Assembly (NCBI GenBank): GCA_009995225.1
Contig: JAACPW010000004.1
Span: 124,001 to 188,000, forward strand
DNA length: 64,000 nt
Source: Sphingomonadales bacterium
GTDB lineage: Bacteria; Pseudomonadota; Alphaproteobacteria; Sphingomonadales; Sphingomonadaceae
Reading direction: 5' to 3'
In this document: positions 9,081-17,192 of the stretch, one piece after another
Layout: every line of letters starts with the position of its first letter
Position numbering within the stretch: position 1 is the first letter of the stretch
Program-made: the position numbers and the translations under genes
The notes under the pieces: generated by a model
Databases searched by the model: none
What the model saw: the letters and a program-made list of their open reading frames with translations, nothing else
Told to the model about the DNA's origin: nothing

Positions 9081-10508
9081 ATGAACGAGCCTGTGCAACA
9101 CCCGCCTGCAAATCACCCGGAAGCAGGCGCGCCCTACCGGCCCGATCCGGCGATCCTGACTTTGGCGCAATGGCTGGGCGATCCGGTCGCGCCGGCCGAT
9201 TTTCCCGCGACCGACCTGCGCTGGCGCAATGATCGCGCGGCGGCAAGCGTGGGGATGGCCGGGCTGACCGATGCCGAATGGACCGCGCATTTCGGGCGGT
9301 TCCATCCCCTGCCCGACAACCTCCCCCAGCCCCTCGCGCTGCGGTATCACGGGCACCAGTTCCGCGTGTATAACCCGGAGATTGGGGACGGACGCGGATT
9401 CCTGTTCGCGCAGATGCGCGATGCGCAGGGCCGGTTGATGGATCTTGGCACCAAGGGTTCGGGCACCACCCCGCACAGCCGATCGGGCGACGGGCGGCTG
9501 ACGCTGAAGGGCGCGGTGCGCGAGATTCTGGCGACGGAAATGCTCGAAGCTCTCGGCGCCAACACGTCCAAAACCTTCAGCGTGATCGAAACCGGCGAGA
9601 ACCTGTGGCGCGGGGACGAGCCCTCTCCCACGCGGTCTGCGGTGATGGTGCGCCTCAGCCATTCGCACATCCGCATCGGCACCTTCCAGCGATTACTGGC
9701 GCTGGAGCAGGCCGACGAAATGGAGCGCCTGATCGCATACTGCCTCACCCATTTCCCCGGCCCACCCCCGCCCGCCGATGCGCCTGCGCGCGAGGAACCT
9801 GCGGTGCGGCTGTTGCACAATGTCGTCGAACGGATGGCCGATCTGGCGGCGAGCTACATGGTCGCAGGCTTCGTCCACGGGGTGCTCAACACCGATAACA
9901 TGAATGTCACCGGCGAAAGCTTCGATTACGGCCCGTGGCGCTGGCTGCCCGAATGGGAGCCGGCCTTCACCGCCGCCTATTTCGATCACGCGGGCCTTTA
10001 CGCCTTTGGCCGCCAGCCCGAGGCGCTGCACTGGAATTGCGGGCAATTGGCGGTCGCACTCAGGCTCCACGCCGACACCGCGCCGCTGGTCGCGGCCCTC
10101 GATCGGTTCGGGCCACTCTACATGGAGAATGTCGCGCGGCGGTGGTGCTGGCGGTTGGGGGTTGTGCCGCAGGGTGTCGAGGCTGACACGCAGCTTGTCG
10201 CCGCCTGCGAGGCCGCGATGCGCGAAAGCCGTGCGCAGCCCGATGCGTTTTTCTTCGGCCATCGCGGCGGACGCGGGCAGGCCGATGGCGCGCTGGGCGA
10301 AGCTTTGTCGGCCTATCAGCCTGTCGCGGACACCCACCCGTACTGGGACGACCCCGACCCCCAATCGCTGCTGATCGAGGAGGTCGAAGCGATCTGGACC
10401 GCGATTGCAGAAGAGGACGACTGGACCCCGCTCCAGTCCAAGGTGGCCGCCCTGCGCCGGATGGGCGCCGCGCACGGCGCCGCCCCCGCCCCTGCGGGCC
10501 ATGCGTAG
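9081..10508 (+). CDS. selO: Protein adenylyltransferase SelO (YdiU family)
   Basis: A 475-residue pseudokinase-fold enzyme that transfers AMP from ATP to hydroxyl residues of target proteins, linked to redox stress. Family motifs are complete: LRYHGHQF, LGTKGSGTTPHSRSGDGR (nucleotide-binding loop), KGAVREIL, HSHIRIGTFQR, and the metal-binding HGVLNTDNM ... FDYGP. The reading frame is open from 8997, but the ATG at 9081 is the expected N-terminus and avoids overlapping the divergent hydrolase. The C-terminus ends APAPAGHA, without the Cys/Sec seen in some SelO proteins. Confidence 0.93.
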   Translation: MNEPVQHPPANHPEAGAPYRPDPAILTLAQWLGDPVAPADFPATDLRWRNDRAAASVGMAGLTDAEWTAHFGRFHPLPDNLPQPLALRYHGHQFRVYNPEIGDGRGFLFAQMRDAQGRLMDLGTKGSGTTPHSRSGDGRLTLKGAVREILATEMLEALGANTSKTFSVIETGENLWRGDEPSPTRSAVMVRLSHSHIRIGTFQRLLALEQADEMERLIAYCLTHFPGPPPPADAPAREEPAVRLLHNVVERMADLAASYMVAGFVHGVLNTDNMNVTGESFDYGPWRWLPEWEPAFTAAYFDHAGLYAFGRQPEALHWNCGQLAVALRLHADTAPLVAALDRFGPLYMENVARRWCWRLGVVPQGVEADTQLVAACEAAMRESRAQPDAFFFGHRGGRGQADGALGEALSAYQPVADTHPYWDDPDPQSLLIEEVEAIWTAIAEEDDWTPLQSKVAALRRMGAAHGAAPAPAGHA

Positions 10509-10594
10509 TACCCCGCGCCCTTTCCTTTCCCGCCGAGTCGCGATAGGGCGCGGCGATTGTTTGGGGGCGAAACCGGAAGGCAGACAGCGACATA

Positions 10595-12019
10595 ATGGAC
10601 GGCACCGTGACCGATAATCTGCTGATCTCCACCGCTCCGGCGAGCGGTGAGGAAATCTGGCGCGGGCCGATCAGCGATGTCGAGGCGGCTGTCAGCATCG
10701 CGCGCCGCGCCTGGGCTGCATGGGCTGCCCGCTCGCTGACCGACCGGATCGGGATCATGCGCACCTTTTCCAACATCGTGCGCCGCGATGGCGAGGAACT
10801 GGCCGAATTGATCGCGCGCGAAGCGGGCAAGCCCCTGTGGGAGGCTCGCAAGGAAGTCGATGCGGTGGTGGGCAAGGTCGATATCGCGGTGCAGGCCTAT
10901 GCCGAACGCACCGGCAAGAAGAAGTTTGATTCCGGCATCAACGGCAGCGCCGCCGTGCGGCATAAGCCGCATGGGGTGATGGCGGTGCTTGGCCCTTACA
11001 ATTTCCCCGCTCACCTGCCCAATGGGCATATCGTGCCCGCCCTGATCGCGGGTAACGCGGTGCTGTTCAAGCCGTCGGAAAAGACCCCCGCCGTGGGCGC
11101 GGCACTGGTGTCCGCGTTCCACCGCGCCGGCGTGCCCGAAGATGTGATCCAACTGGTGATCGGCGGGCCGGATCAAGGCCGTGCCCTGGTGGCCCATCCG
11201 GGTATCGATGGCGTGCTGTTTACCGGATCGGCGCAGGCCGGAATCGCGATCAACCGCAAGCTTGCCAACAATCCGGGCAAGATCGTCGCGCTGGAAATGG
11301 GCGGCAACAATCCCATCGTGGTGATCGACACGCCCAAGCTGGCCGACGCTGCCACGCTGATTATCCAGAGCGCCTTTACCAGCGCCGGCCAGCGTTGCAC
11401 CGCTGCACGCCGCCTGATCGTCAAGGACAGCGTCTACGACGATCTGATAGCTGAATTGGTGCCGATGACGCGCAAGATCATGGTCGGCGATCCGCTGGGA
11501 GAGCCGCAGCCGTTCATGGGGCCGGTGATCGACAATGACACCGCCGATCGCCTGTCGGAAAGCTTTCTGGCGCTGATCACGGCAGGCGGCCGCGCCTTGC
11601 TGCACATGCGCCGCACCGTGCACGATTTGCCGTTCCTCAGCCCCGGCATCATCGATGTCACCGAGATCCCCGATCGCCCCGACATCGAACTGTTCGGCCC
11701 CTTGCTCCAGGTGATCCGCGTGCCCGATCTCGACAGTGCGATATCGGAAGCGAACAACACCCGCTTTGGCCTTTCGGCCTCGCTGATCGGGGGCAGTCCC
11801 GATGATTACGGGCTGTTCTGGGCGAATATCCGCGCCGGGATCATCAATTGGAATTCGCCCACCAATGGCGCATCGTCCAAGGCGCCGTTCGGCGGGATCG
11901 GGCTTTCGGGCAATCACCGTCCGGCCGCCTATTACGCCGCCGATTATTGCGCCTACCCGGTCGCCAGCACCGAGGTTGATCAGCCGCGCGCGGTGATCAT
12001 GGTCGGGATGCGGCCCTGA
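10595..12019 (+). CDS. astD: Succinylglutamate-semialdehyde dehydrogenase AstD
   Basis: A 474-residue aldehyde dehydrogenase of the arginine succinyltransferase pathway, oxidising N-succinylglutamate semialdehyde with NAD. The catalytic cysteine is C268 in SAGQRCTAARR, the general base glutamate lies in ALEMGGNNP, and the C-terminal NWNSPTNGASSKAPFGG and SGNHRPAAYYAADYCAYP are AstD-specific. No other ast gene is next to it, so the remaining steps must be encoded elsewhere or the enzyme has been recruited for another semialdehyde. Its end overlaps the convergent lipoprotein gene by 23 bases. Confidence 0.93.
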   Translation: MDGTVTDNLLISTAPASGEEIWRGPISDVEAAVSIARRAWAAWAARSLTDRIGIMRTFSNIVRRDGEELAELIAREAGKPLWEARKEVDAVVGKVDIAVQAYAERTGKKKFDSGINGSAAVRHKPHGVMAVLGPYNFPAHLPNGHIVPALIAGNAVLFKPSEKTPAVGAALVSAFHRAGVPEDVIQLVIGGPDQGRALVAHPGIDGVLFTGSAQAGIAINRKLANNPGKIVALEMGGNNPIVVIDTPKLADAATLIIQSAFTSAGQRCTAARRLIVKDSVYDDLIAELVPMTRKIMVGDPLGEPQPFMGPVIDNDTADRLSESFLALITAGGRALLHMRRTVHDLPFLSPGIIDVTEIPDRPDIELFGPLLQVIRVPDLDSAISEANNTRFGLSASLIGGSPDDYGLFWANIRAGIINWNSPTNGASSKAPFGGIGLSGNHRPAAYYAADYCAYPVASTEVDQPRAVIMVGMRP

Positions 12020-12758
12020 CGGGTGCGGCTTCCGGCGCACGGTAAACCAGCGTGACGCCGATCAGGCCGTGCGGCGCGGCCCGAAGGTGAACAACCAGCG
12101 TTTCGCCCTGCGCGCCGGTCGCCGTCATACTATGTTCGGGCGCGTTGTAGCGCCGCGCATCTAGGCCGCCGCGCAGCGCGCGCGCATAATGGTATTGCAG
12201 CACGTCTTCGCTGGGCGCGGCCGTGTGATAGCGGATGATGCGCAGGCCGCAGCGCGCGGTATCGGCGCCGCCAGCCTGGATCACCATGCCACGCGGCGGA
12301 AGCGCCGCGACAGGCGAAAGATTTGCGGCAAACGCGAAGTTCTGGCGCAGTGCGGCGGCGCAGTCGGCTGGCGCACCGACCGCAGCCAGCAGATCGGCAG
12401 GGCCTGTCAGCGGTGTCAGCGCCCTGCCGCTCGTGCCGTCATGGGGTGGCGGCAGTTCGGGAATGGGACCGTTTTCGAGCAATTCCAGCCGCATGTCCTG
12501 GCGCGCAAGGCCAGCCTTTTCGCGATTGCCGGTGATGACCGGAAGCGCCGAGGAATCGGGAAAGCCGATGGCGGCATTGGCTTCGTTACGACTGGCCAGA
12601 TCAGGGTCGCTCATCAGCGGATCATGCAGCGCACGGGCCATGACCGGGTCTTGCGCGATCAGCGCCGTATCGCCTGCGCCGTGGGATGCCGGGTCCCAGC
12701 AGCCCACCGCCATGAGGCTCATCAAGAGGAAAGACGTGCCGCGCATTGACCCCGCCAT
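11997..12758 (-). CDS. Hypothetical lipoprotein
   Basis: A 253-residue protein of no family I recognise. The N-terminus MRGTSFLLMSLMAVGC looks like a lipoprotein signal ending at the cysteine; ATGs at 12758 and 12746 are both possible. The mature part is rich in Ala and Pro and has two further cysteines (PADCAAAL and ARCGLRII) that could form a disulfide. The final 60 residues look like a small beta-domain (LVVHLRAAPHGLIGVTLVYR). The gene lies downstream of the probable small RNA/terminator at 12795-12834. Confidence 0.65.
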   Translation of the reverse strand: MAGSMRGTSFLLMSLMAVGCWDPASHGAGDTALIAQDPVMARALHDPLMSDPDLASRNEANAAIGFPDSSALPVITGNREKAGLARQDMRLELLENGPIPELPPPHDGTSGRALTPLTGPADLLAAVGAPADCAAALRQNFAFAANLSPVAALPPRGMVIQAGGADTARCGLRIIRYHTAAPSEDVLQYHYARALRGGLDARRYNAPEHSMTATGAQGETLVVHLRAAPHGLIGVTLVYRAPEAAPVRAASRP

Positions 12759-12794
12759 GGCACAGGATGGTTAACGGACACCATACCCGCCCAT

Positions 12795-12834
12795 GAAAAC
12801 GCCTCCGAGATCCAAAGATCCCGAAGGCGTTTTC
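12795..12834 (-). terminator. Strong strand-specific terminator hairpin
   Basis: A 40-base inverted repeat with an 18-base-pair stem and a four-base loop (TTTG in the minus-strand reading). Read on the minus strand every position pairs, using two G-U wobbles; read on the plus strand the same two positions become A-C mismatches. The structure is therefore that of a minus-strand RNA. The 5' arm begins GAAAACGCC and the 3' arm ends GGCGTTTTC, so the U-rich segment is inside the stem. No annotated gene ends here: it lies 36 bases before the lipoprotein start, so it ends either a small RNA or an attenuated leader. Confidence 0.65.
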
Positions 12835-12944
12835 CGCGGCGGCGCATTGCCCCCGCGCTGGCGGCCATTTGGTGGGAATGGCCGCAAGTCCGTGAAACCC
12901 GTCCCGACGCCATCTGGCCGCAAGTCGGTTTTGCATTGTTGTTC
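12795..12944 (-). ncRNA. Candidate small RNA or structured leader
   Basis: Occupies the 304-base gap between the lipoprotein gene and rarD. Reading the minus strand, a TATAAG box (complement of 12946-12951) precedes a segment with a perfect 9-bp hairpin GCGGCCATT/AATGGCCGC (12861-12885, seven-base loop), two copies of the motif GACTTGCGGCCA, and the 18-bp terminator at 12795-12834. No convincing -35 element is seen. A short plus-strand frame starting at 12793 and a 78-codon minus frame cover the same bases but have poor composition. Length would be about 150 bases. No known RNA family is recognised. Confidence 0.35.
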
Positions 12945-13062
12945 ACTTATACGGGCTTGAAGCTGAATGAACTGGCGACAAAGCAGACAGCCACCGTTCA
13001 TTCGCAAAGGTCGGTTCGGGTCGCTTGCGCCGGGGCGCTATGGCCCCTAACGCCGCTCGATC

Positions 13063-13983
13063 ATGACCAGCCCCGTTCCCGGCCCCGCCCCCTCAACCGC
13101 ACCGGCCGTCTCGGGCCTCGCACCTGCCTTGGGCGCCTACATCATCTGGGGTTTTTTGCCGCTTTACCTGCTGCTGGTGAAGACCGTGCCGGCGTTTGAA
13201 TTCGTCGGCTGGCGAATCATCTGGACCTTGCCGCTGTGCCTGCTGATCGTGGCGTTTCGCCGCCAGTTTCCGGAGCTGCTTGCCGCACTCAAATCGCCGC
13301 GCACCCTGCTCGCCTTGTTCGCAAGCGCGGTGCTGATCGGCATCAACTGGTTCACCTATATCTGGGCGATCATGGCGGGGGAGGTTTATGCCACCTCGAT
13401 CGGCTATTACCTCAACCCGCTGCTCAACGTGTTGCTGGGGACACTGGTGTTGGGCGAAAAGCTGTCGCGCCGTCAGTGGATCGCCGTGGCGATTGCCGCC
13501 GTGGCCGTGGCGCTACTAGCGGCGGGTGCACTCACGAGCCTGTGGATCAGCCTGACACTCGGTTTCAGCTTTGCGCTTTACGGCCTTGTTCGCAAACAGG
13601 TTGCGGTCGGATCGCTGCCCGGTCTGACGATCGAAAGCGCGATCCTGCTCCTGCCCGCAGCGGGCATCGCTGCCTGGTATGCCGCCAGCCCGCAAGGATC
13701 GGCCTTCGGGCAGGATGCGTGGCTCAGCGGCTTGATCGTCCTGTCCGGCGTCGTCACTGCCATCCCGCTGCTGTTGTTCGCCATTGCGGCGCGGCGGATG
13801 GATTATTCGACGCTGGGATTCCTGCAATATATTGCACCGACCATCGTATTCTTCCTGGGCCTGTTCGTGTTCGAACAGCCGCTGGCGCCGGTGAAGATGA
13901 TCAGCTTCGTGCTGATCTGGGTCGCGGTGGCGATCTTCGCTTCGGACCTTTGGGCAAAGCGCCGCGCGGCGGCCCTAGCCTAG
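13063..13983 (+). CDS. rarD: RarD/EamA-family permease
   Basis: A 306-residue inner-membrane transporter with ten predicted helices. Motifs of the RarD branch are clear: WGFLPLYL near the start, EFVGWRIIW, INWFTYIWAI, SIGYYLNPLLNVLLG, RMDYSTLGFLQYIAPT. RarD was named for chloramphenicol resistance in other bacteria, but the natural substrate is unknown. Stop overlaps the convergent pyrC stop by nine bases, leaving no room for a separate terminator. Confidence 0.87.
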   Translation: MTSPVPGPAPSTAPAVSGLAPALGAYIIWGFLPLYLLLVKTVPAFEFVGWRIIWTLPLCLLIVAFRRQFPELLAALKSPRTLLALFASAVLIGINWFTYIWAIMAGEVYATSIGYYLNPLLNVLLGTLVLGEKLSRRQWIAVAIAAVAVALLAAGALTSLWISLTLGFSFALYGLVRKQVAVGSLPGLTIESAILLLPAAGIAAWYAASPQGSAFGQDAWLSGLIVLSGVVTAIPLLLFAIAARRMDYSTLGFLQYIAPTIVFFLGLFVFEQPLAPVKMISFVLIWVAVAIFASDLWAKRRAAALA

Positions 13984-15012
13984 GAACCGCCAGCCCAGCG
14001 TCTGCCCGCCGTGCCAGGGGACGATCTCCTCGCCCGTCACGTGCAGACACCTCGGAACCGAGGTCTGTGCGCGTTCGAGCGTGACGGTGTCTTCGTTGAC
14101 CGGCAGTTTGTAGAATGCTGGCCCGTGAAGCGAGGCGAAGCCTTCGAACGCATCGAGCGCGCCTTCCTCGTCAAACACCGTGAGGTAGCTTTCCAGCGCG
14201 TAGGGCGCGCCGAAAATACCGGCACAGCCACAGGCGCTTTCCTTGGCGCTGCGCAGATGCGGCGCGCTGTCGGTGCCAAGGAAGAACTTGGGGCTGCCCC
14301 CGGTCGCAGCGGCGCGCAGGGCGAGTCTGTGGCTTTCCCGCTTGGCGACGGGAAGGCAGTAATTGTGCGGCTGGATTCCGCCCACCAGCATGGCGTTGCG
14401 GTTGATGTGGAGATGCTGGGGCGTGATCGTGGCGGCAACGTGCGGCCCCGCCGCGTTCACGAAATCCACCGCGTCGCTGGTGGTGATATGCTCGAACACC
14501 ACGCGCAGTTTCGGAAATGCCGCAACAAGGCTGCGCAAATGACTGTCGATGAACGCTTTTTCACGGTCGAACACGTCGATATCGTGATCCGTCACTTCGC
14601 CGTGGATGCACAGCACGATATCCTCGGCCTCCATCCGCGCCAGCACCGGATAGAGGTTCTCGATGCTCGTCACGCCCGCAGCCGAATTGGTGGTGGCGTT
14701 GGCGGGGTAGATCTTCGCCGCCGTGAATACGCCTTCAGCGGCACCGCGCGCCAGATCTTCGGCATCGGTGCTGTCGGTGAGGTAGCAGGTCATCAAGGGG
14801 GTGAAACGAACGCCTTCGGGCACCGCCGCCATAATCCTGTCGCGGTAGGCGGCGGCGAGCGCGGTCGTCGTCACCGGCGGCGTCAGGTTCGGCATCACGA
14901 TCGCACGCGCAAACTGGCGCGCGGTATAGGGCACCACGTCGCGCATCACCGCGCCATCGCGGAAATGCAGGTGCCAGTCATCGGGGCGGCGGATCGTGAG
15001 GCGGTCGGTCAT
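13975..15012 (-). CDS. pyrC: Dihydroorotase PyrC (class II)
   Basis: A 345-residue zinc amidohydrolase that cyclises carbamoyl-aspartate to dihydroorotate in pyrimidine synthesis. The HxH metal motif is in DDWHLHFRDG, the carbamylated lysine in TAAKIYPANATTNS, and further metal and substrate residues in CIHGEVTD, VFEHITT and LGTDSAPH. Length and motifs match the E. coli-type enzyme rather than the larger PyrC/allantoinase type. pyrE lies in the same window at 31578, so two pyrimidine genes are unlinked here. Confidence 0.96.
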   Translation of the reverse strand: MTDRLTIRRPDDWHLHFRDGAVMRDVVPYTARQFARAIVMPNLTPPVTTTALAAAYRDRIMAAVPEGVRFTPLMTCYLTDSTDAEDLARGAAEGVFTAAKIYPANATTNSAAGVTSIENLYPVLARMEAEDIVLCIHGEVTDHDIDVFDREKAFIDSHLRSLVAAFPKLRVVFEHITTSDAVDFVNAAGPHVAATITPQHLHINRNAMLVGGIQPHNYCLPVAKRESHRLALRAAATGGSPKFFLGTDSAPHLRSAKESACGCAGIFGAPYALESYLTVFDEEGALDAFEGFASLHGPAFYKLPVNEDTVTLERAQTSVPRCLHVTGEEIVPWHGGQTLGWRFLG

Positions 15013-15050
15013 GGCTTCCCCTTAGCGGCGGCCGTGCCTATCTGTCACGC

Positions 15051-15785
15051 ATGACAGCAACGCATCTTGCCGCCCGCGCCATCATCCGCCTGTCCCCGCT
15101 GGACGAAGGCGAGGATGTCGCCGCTTTCCTGCAAGGGCTCGTCACCAATGACGTAAAGGGCCCGCTGCCCTGCTATGCGGGCCTCCTTTCGGCGCAGGGC
15201 AAGCATCTGTTCGATTTTCTGGTGTGGCAGGATGCGGCGGGGCTGCTGCTCGACTGCGAAGCGGCGCTGGCCGATGACCTCGCCAAGCGCCTGTCAATGT
15301 ATCGCCTGCGCCGCAAGATCGAGATCAGGCGGGACGATTCGCTCGCCGTCCACTGGAGCCCCGTGGAGCAGGCCGGCTCTGTGCCCGATCCGCGTCTGGC
15401 CGATCTGGGCTACCGCTGGCTCGCGCCTGCTGAGGGCGAAAGCGCGGATGGCGCATGGCTGGCCCACCGCCTGTCGCTGGGCGTGCCCGAAGGCCGCGCA
15501 GACATGGGCGATATCCTGTGGCTGGAGGCCAACGCGGTCGAGCTGAACGGGGTCAGCTTCACCAAGGGCTGCTATGTCGGGCAGGAGAACACCGCGCGGA
15601 TGAACTGGCGTCAGAAGGTCAACCGGCGGCTGGTGGTGGTGCCGCTGACCGCCTCGGATGAAGCGCGGCGCGTGGCAGCCTATTCCGAAAGCGGGCTCGC
15701 GGTGGATCATCTGCGGGTGGAAAAGCTCGATCCCGGCACCCTGCCCGCGTGGCAGCGGTCCGGCGTTGTCATGCCGGACGCGTAA
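15051..15785 (+). CDS. ygfZ: YgfZ/GcvT-domain folate-binding protein
   Basis: A 244-residue tetrahydrofolate-binding protein that supports maturation or repair of iron-sulfur enzymes. The signature KGCYVGQE, with its key cysteine, is present near residue 175, followed by RMNWRQKVNRRLV. The N-terminal half follows the GcvT-like fold (FLQGLVTNDVKG). Divergent from pyrC with 38 bases between start codons; the stop abuts the convergent TetR gene directly. Confidence 0.9.
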   Translation: MTATHLAARAIIRLSPLDEGEDVAAFLQGLVTNDVKGPLPCYAGLLSAQGKHLFDFLVWQDAAGLLLDCEAALADDLAKRLSMYRLRRKIEIRRDDSLAVHWSPVEQAGSVPDPRLADLGYRWLAPAEGESADGAWLAHRLSLGVPEGRADMGDILWLEANAVELNGVSFTKGCYVGQENTARMNWRQKVNRRLVVVPLTASDEARRVAAYSESGLAVDHLRVEKLDPGTLPAWQRSGVVMPDA

Positions 15786-16382
15786 TCAGCTCTCTTGGTG
15801 TTCGGCAAGGCTGGCTTCCAGCATCGCCGTGGCCCGTTCCCGCGCCGCGTCGCGTGGCAATTCAAGCGATTTGGCCAGCGCCCCGCCGATCAGCGCATCG
15901 CCCAGCGCCATCAGCACCAGGCTCAGCGTTTCGCGGTGCAGGCGCCGTTCGGCGACGTGTTCGGGCGGCTCGGTTGGGGTCAGCTCGTCGAGCAGATCAT
16001 GAATGGTCGAGATGATCGGGTCGAGCGCATCCTCGTTGCCGGTCAGCAGCATCCAACTGGTCAGCGCACCCGCACCTTCACGGTCGAAGGCATCGAAGGC
16101 CAGATCGACCACTTCGCGCGCCGAACCCAGCCCGGCGCGGGTGGCGTGAACCGCCTGCAAGATCGTCTCGCACACGGAACGCGCCAGATGTTCGGCCAGC
16201 GCCTTTTGCAAGCCCGATGCGGAGCCGAAATGATGCAGCAGATTGGCATGCGTGCGCCCGATCCGGGCCGATACCGCCTTCAGCGTCACCGCCTGCGGCC
16301 CGGTCTCGATCAACAGCTGGCGAGCGGCTGCAAGCGCGGTGCTGCGGGATTCCTCGGGCGTTAACCGTTTGCGACTGGCCAT
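15786..16382 (-). CDS. TetR-family transcriptional regulator
   Basis: A 198-residue regulator with an N-terminal TetR helix-turn-helix (AARQLLIETGPQAVTLKAVSARIG then THANLLHHFGSASGLQKAL) and a helical ligand-binding C-terminus. The effector and targets are unknown. It is convergent with ygfZ and has the acetyltransferase gene downstream on the same strand. Regulators of this class often act on their own promoter, but I see no clear operator upstream of 16382. Confidence 0.83.
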   Translation of the reverse strand: MASRKRLTPEESRSTALAAARQLLIETGPQAVTLKAVSARIGRTHANLLHHFGSASGLQKALAEHLARSVCETILQAVHATRAGLGSAREVVDLAFDAFDREGAGALTSWMLLTGNEDALDPIISTIHDLLDELTPTEPPEHVAERRLHRETLSLVLMALGDALIGGALAKSLELPRDAARERATAMLEASLAEHQES

Positions 16383-16443
16383 AGAAGCGCGGGCGTAGTC
16401 GGTTTTGCAGCTGCGAACAAGCTACCCTGCCCGCCGCATCCTC

Positions 16444-16980
16444 TCAGGCCGCGCGGGCTACCGGTGCGGGGTCCATCTCGGCTTCCAGATCGAGCGCGTA
16501 TTCGACCGAATCGACGCTGCACCCACGGGCCAGACTATACCGCCGGCCCAAGCGCCCCGTCGCCAGAAAGCCCAGCTTGCGAAGCACCTTGCCCGATGCG
16601 GGATTGTCGACGAAATGGCCCGCCGTCACGCGCCTGTGACCGATTGCCTGTGCAATCTGCAACACCGCGCCCGCCGCTTCGGTCGCGTAGCCGCGGCCCC
16701 AATGTTGGCGCGCAATCCAGTAGCCAAGCTCGGCCCCGCCATCATGTTCGCCAAGGCCGGCCGCGCCGATCACACCTGCGCCCGGCACGGTGACGAGAAA
16801 GTGCGGCAGCCGCAGGTCCTGCGGCAGCGCGGCGAAGGCCAGCGCATCGTTGATGCCATAGGGCCACGGCGCGCGGGCCAGATTGCGCACCACGCCTTCA
16901 TCCTGGATGCCAGCGAGGATCGCCGCGGCATCGTCAAGAAAAGCGGGCCGCAGAAACAGTCTTTGTGTGCGATGGAACAC
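16444..16980 (-). CDS. GNAT N-acetyltransferase of the rplU-rpmA operon (RimJ/RimL-like)
   Basis: A 178-residue acetyltransferase. The acetyl-CoA motif is in GYWIARQHWGRGYATEA, followed by NPASGKVLRKLGF. The frame is open further upstream, but a GTG at 16980 preceded eight bases earlier by AGGGAG is the best start. The gene follows rplU and rpmA on the same strand, a conserved alphaproteobacterial arrangement, which fits acetylation of a ribosomal or translation protein (inference). Between rpmA and this start lies an attenuator-like array of hairpins, so its expression may depend on read-through from the ribosomal operon. Confidence 0.85.
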   Translation of the reverse strand: MFHRTQRLFLRPAFLDDAAAILAGIQDEGVVRNLARAPWPYGINDALAFAALPQDLRLPHFLVTVPGAGVIGAAGLGEHDGGAELGYWIARQHWGRGYATEAAGAVLQIAQAIGHRRVTAGHFVDNPASGKVLRKLGFLATGRLGRRYSLARGCSVDSVEYALDLEAEMDPAPVARAA

Positions 16981-17080
16981 GAGAATTCTCCCTACCTCGC
17001 CGGGCGCACCCCTAGGGTCAACGCATGACAATTTCATGGCCGTGAAACGATATGATTCAACAACCTGTGAGGGAGAAACG

Positions 17081-17125
17081 AAAAAGGGAGACGGACCCCC
17101 TCGAATGAGGACGGTCCTGTCTCCC
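17081..17125 (-). terminator. Rho-independent terminator between rpmA and acetyltransferase gene
   Basis: In the minus-strand RNA, GGGAGAC (17125-17119) pairs with GTCTCCC (17092-17086); the stem continues after a one-base bulge with GGACC/GGTCC and a small CCTC/GAGG tip closed by ATTC. Five uridines follow (complement of 17081-17085). This is a textbook intrinsic terminator 68 bases after the rpmA stop and 100 bases before the acetyltransferase start. Confidence 0.85.
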
Positions 17126-17160
17126 TCTGATGGCAGGTCTTGCACCTGCCGGGACCGTCC
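17109..17160 (-). promoter_or_regulatory. Possible antiterminator pairing overlapping the rpmA terminator
   Basis: The nine-base segments at 17109-17117 (GGACGGTCC) and 17152-17160 (GGACCGTCC) are exact reverse complements. They enclose a small perfect hairpin GGCAGGT/ACCTGCC (17132-17150). The 17109-17117 segment is also part of the 5' arm of the terminator at 17081-17125, so the two pairings exclude each other. This is the layout of a transcription attenuator. The signal that would choose between them is not visible. Confidence 0.45.
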
Positions 17161-17165
17161 TTGCC

Positions 17166-17190
17166 GGACGACCCCTTTTGCGAGTCGTCC
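17166..17190 (-). other. Hairpin immediately after rpmA stop codon
   Basis: GGACGAC (17166-17172) and GTCGTCC (17184-17190) form a seven-base stem, extended by one G-U pair in the minus-strand RNA, beginning two bases beyond the rpmA stop. No U-tract follows, so it is more likely an mRNA 3'-stabilising or processing hairpin than a terminator. Confidence 0.5.
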
Positions 17191-17192
17191 GC

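Noticed and set aside
12771..13007. 78-codon minus-strand frame in the gap before the lipoprotein
   Set aside because: Spans the 18-bp terminator hairpin and has poor protein composition; an RNA explanation fits better.
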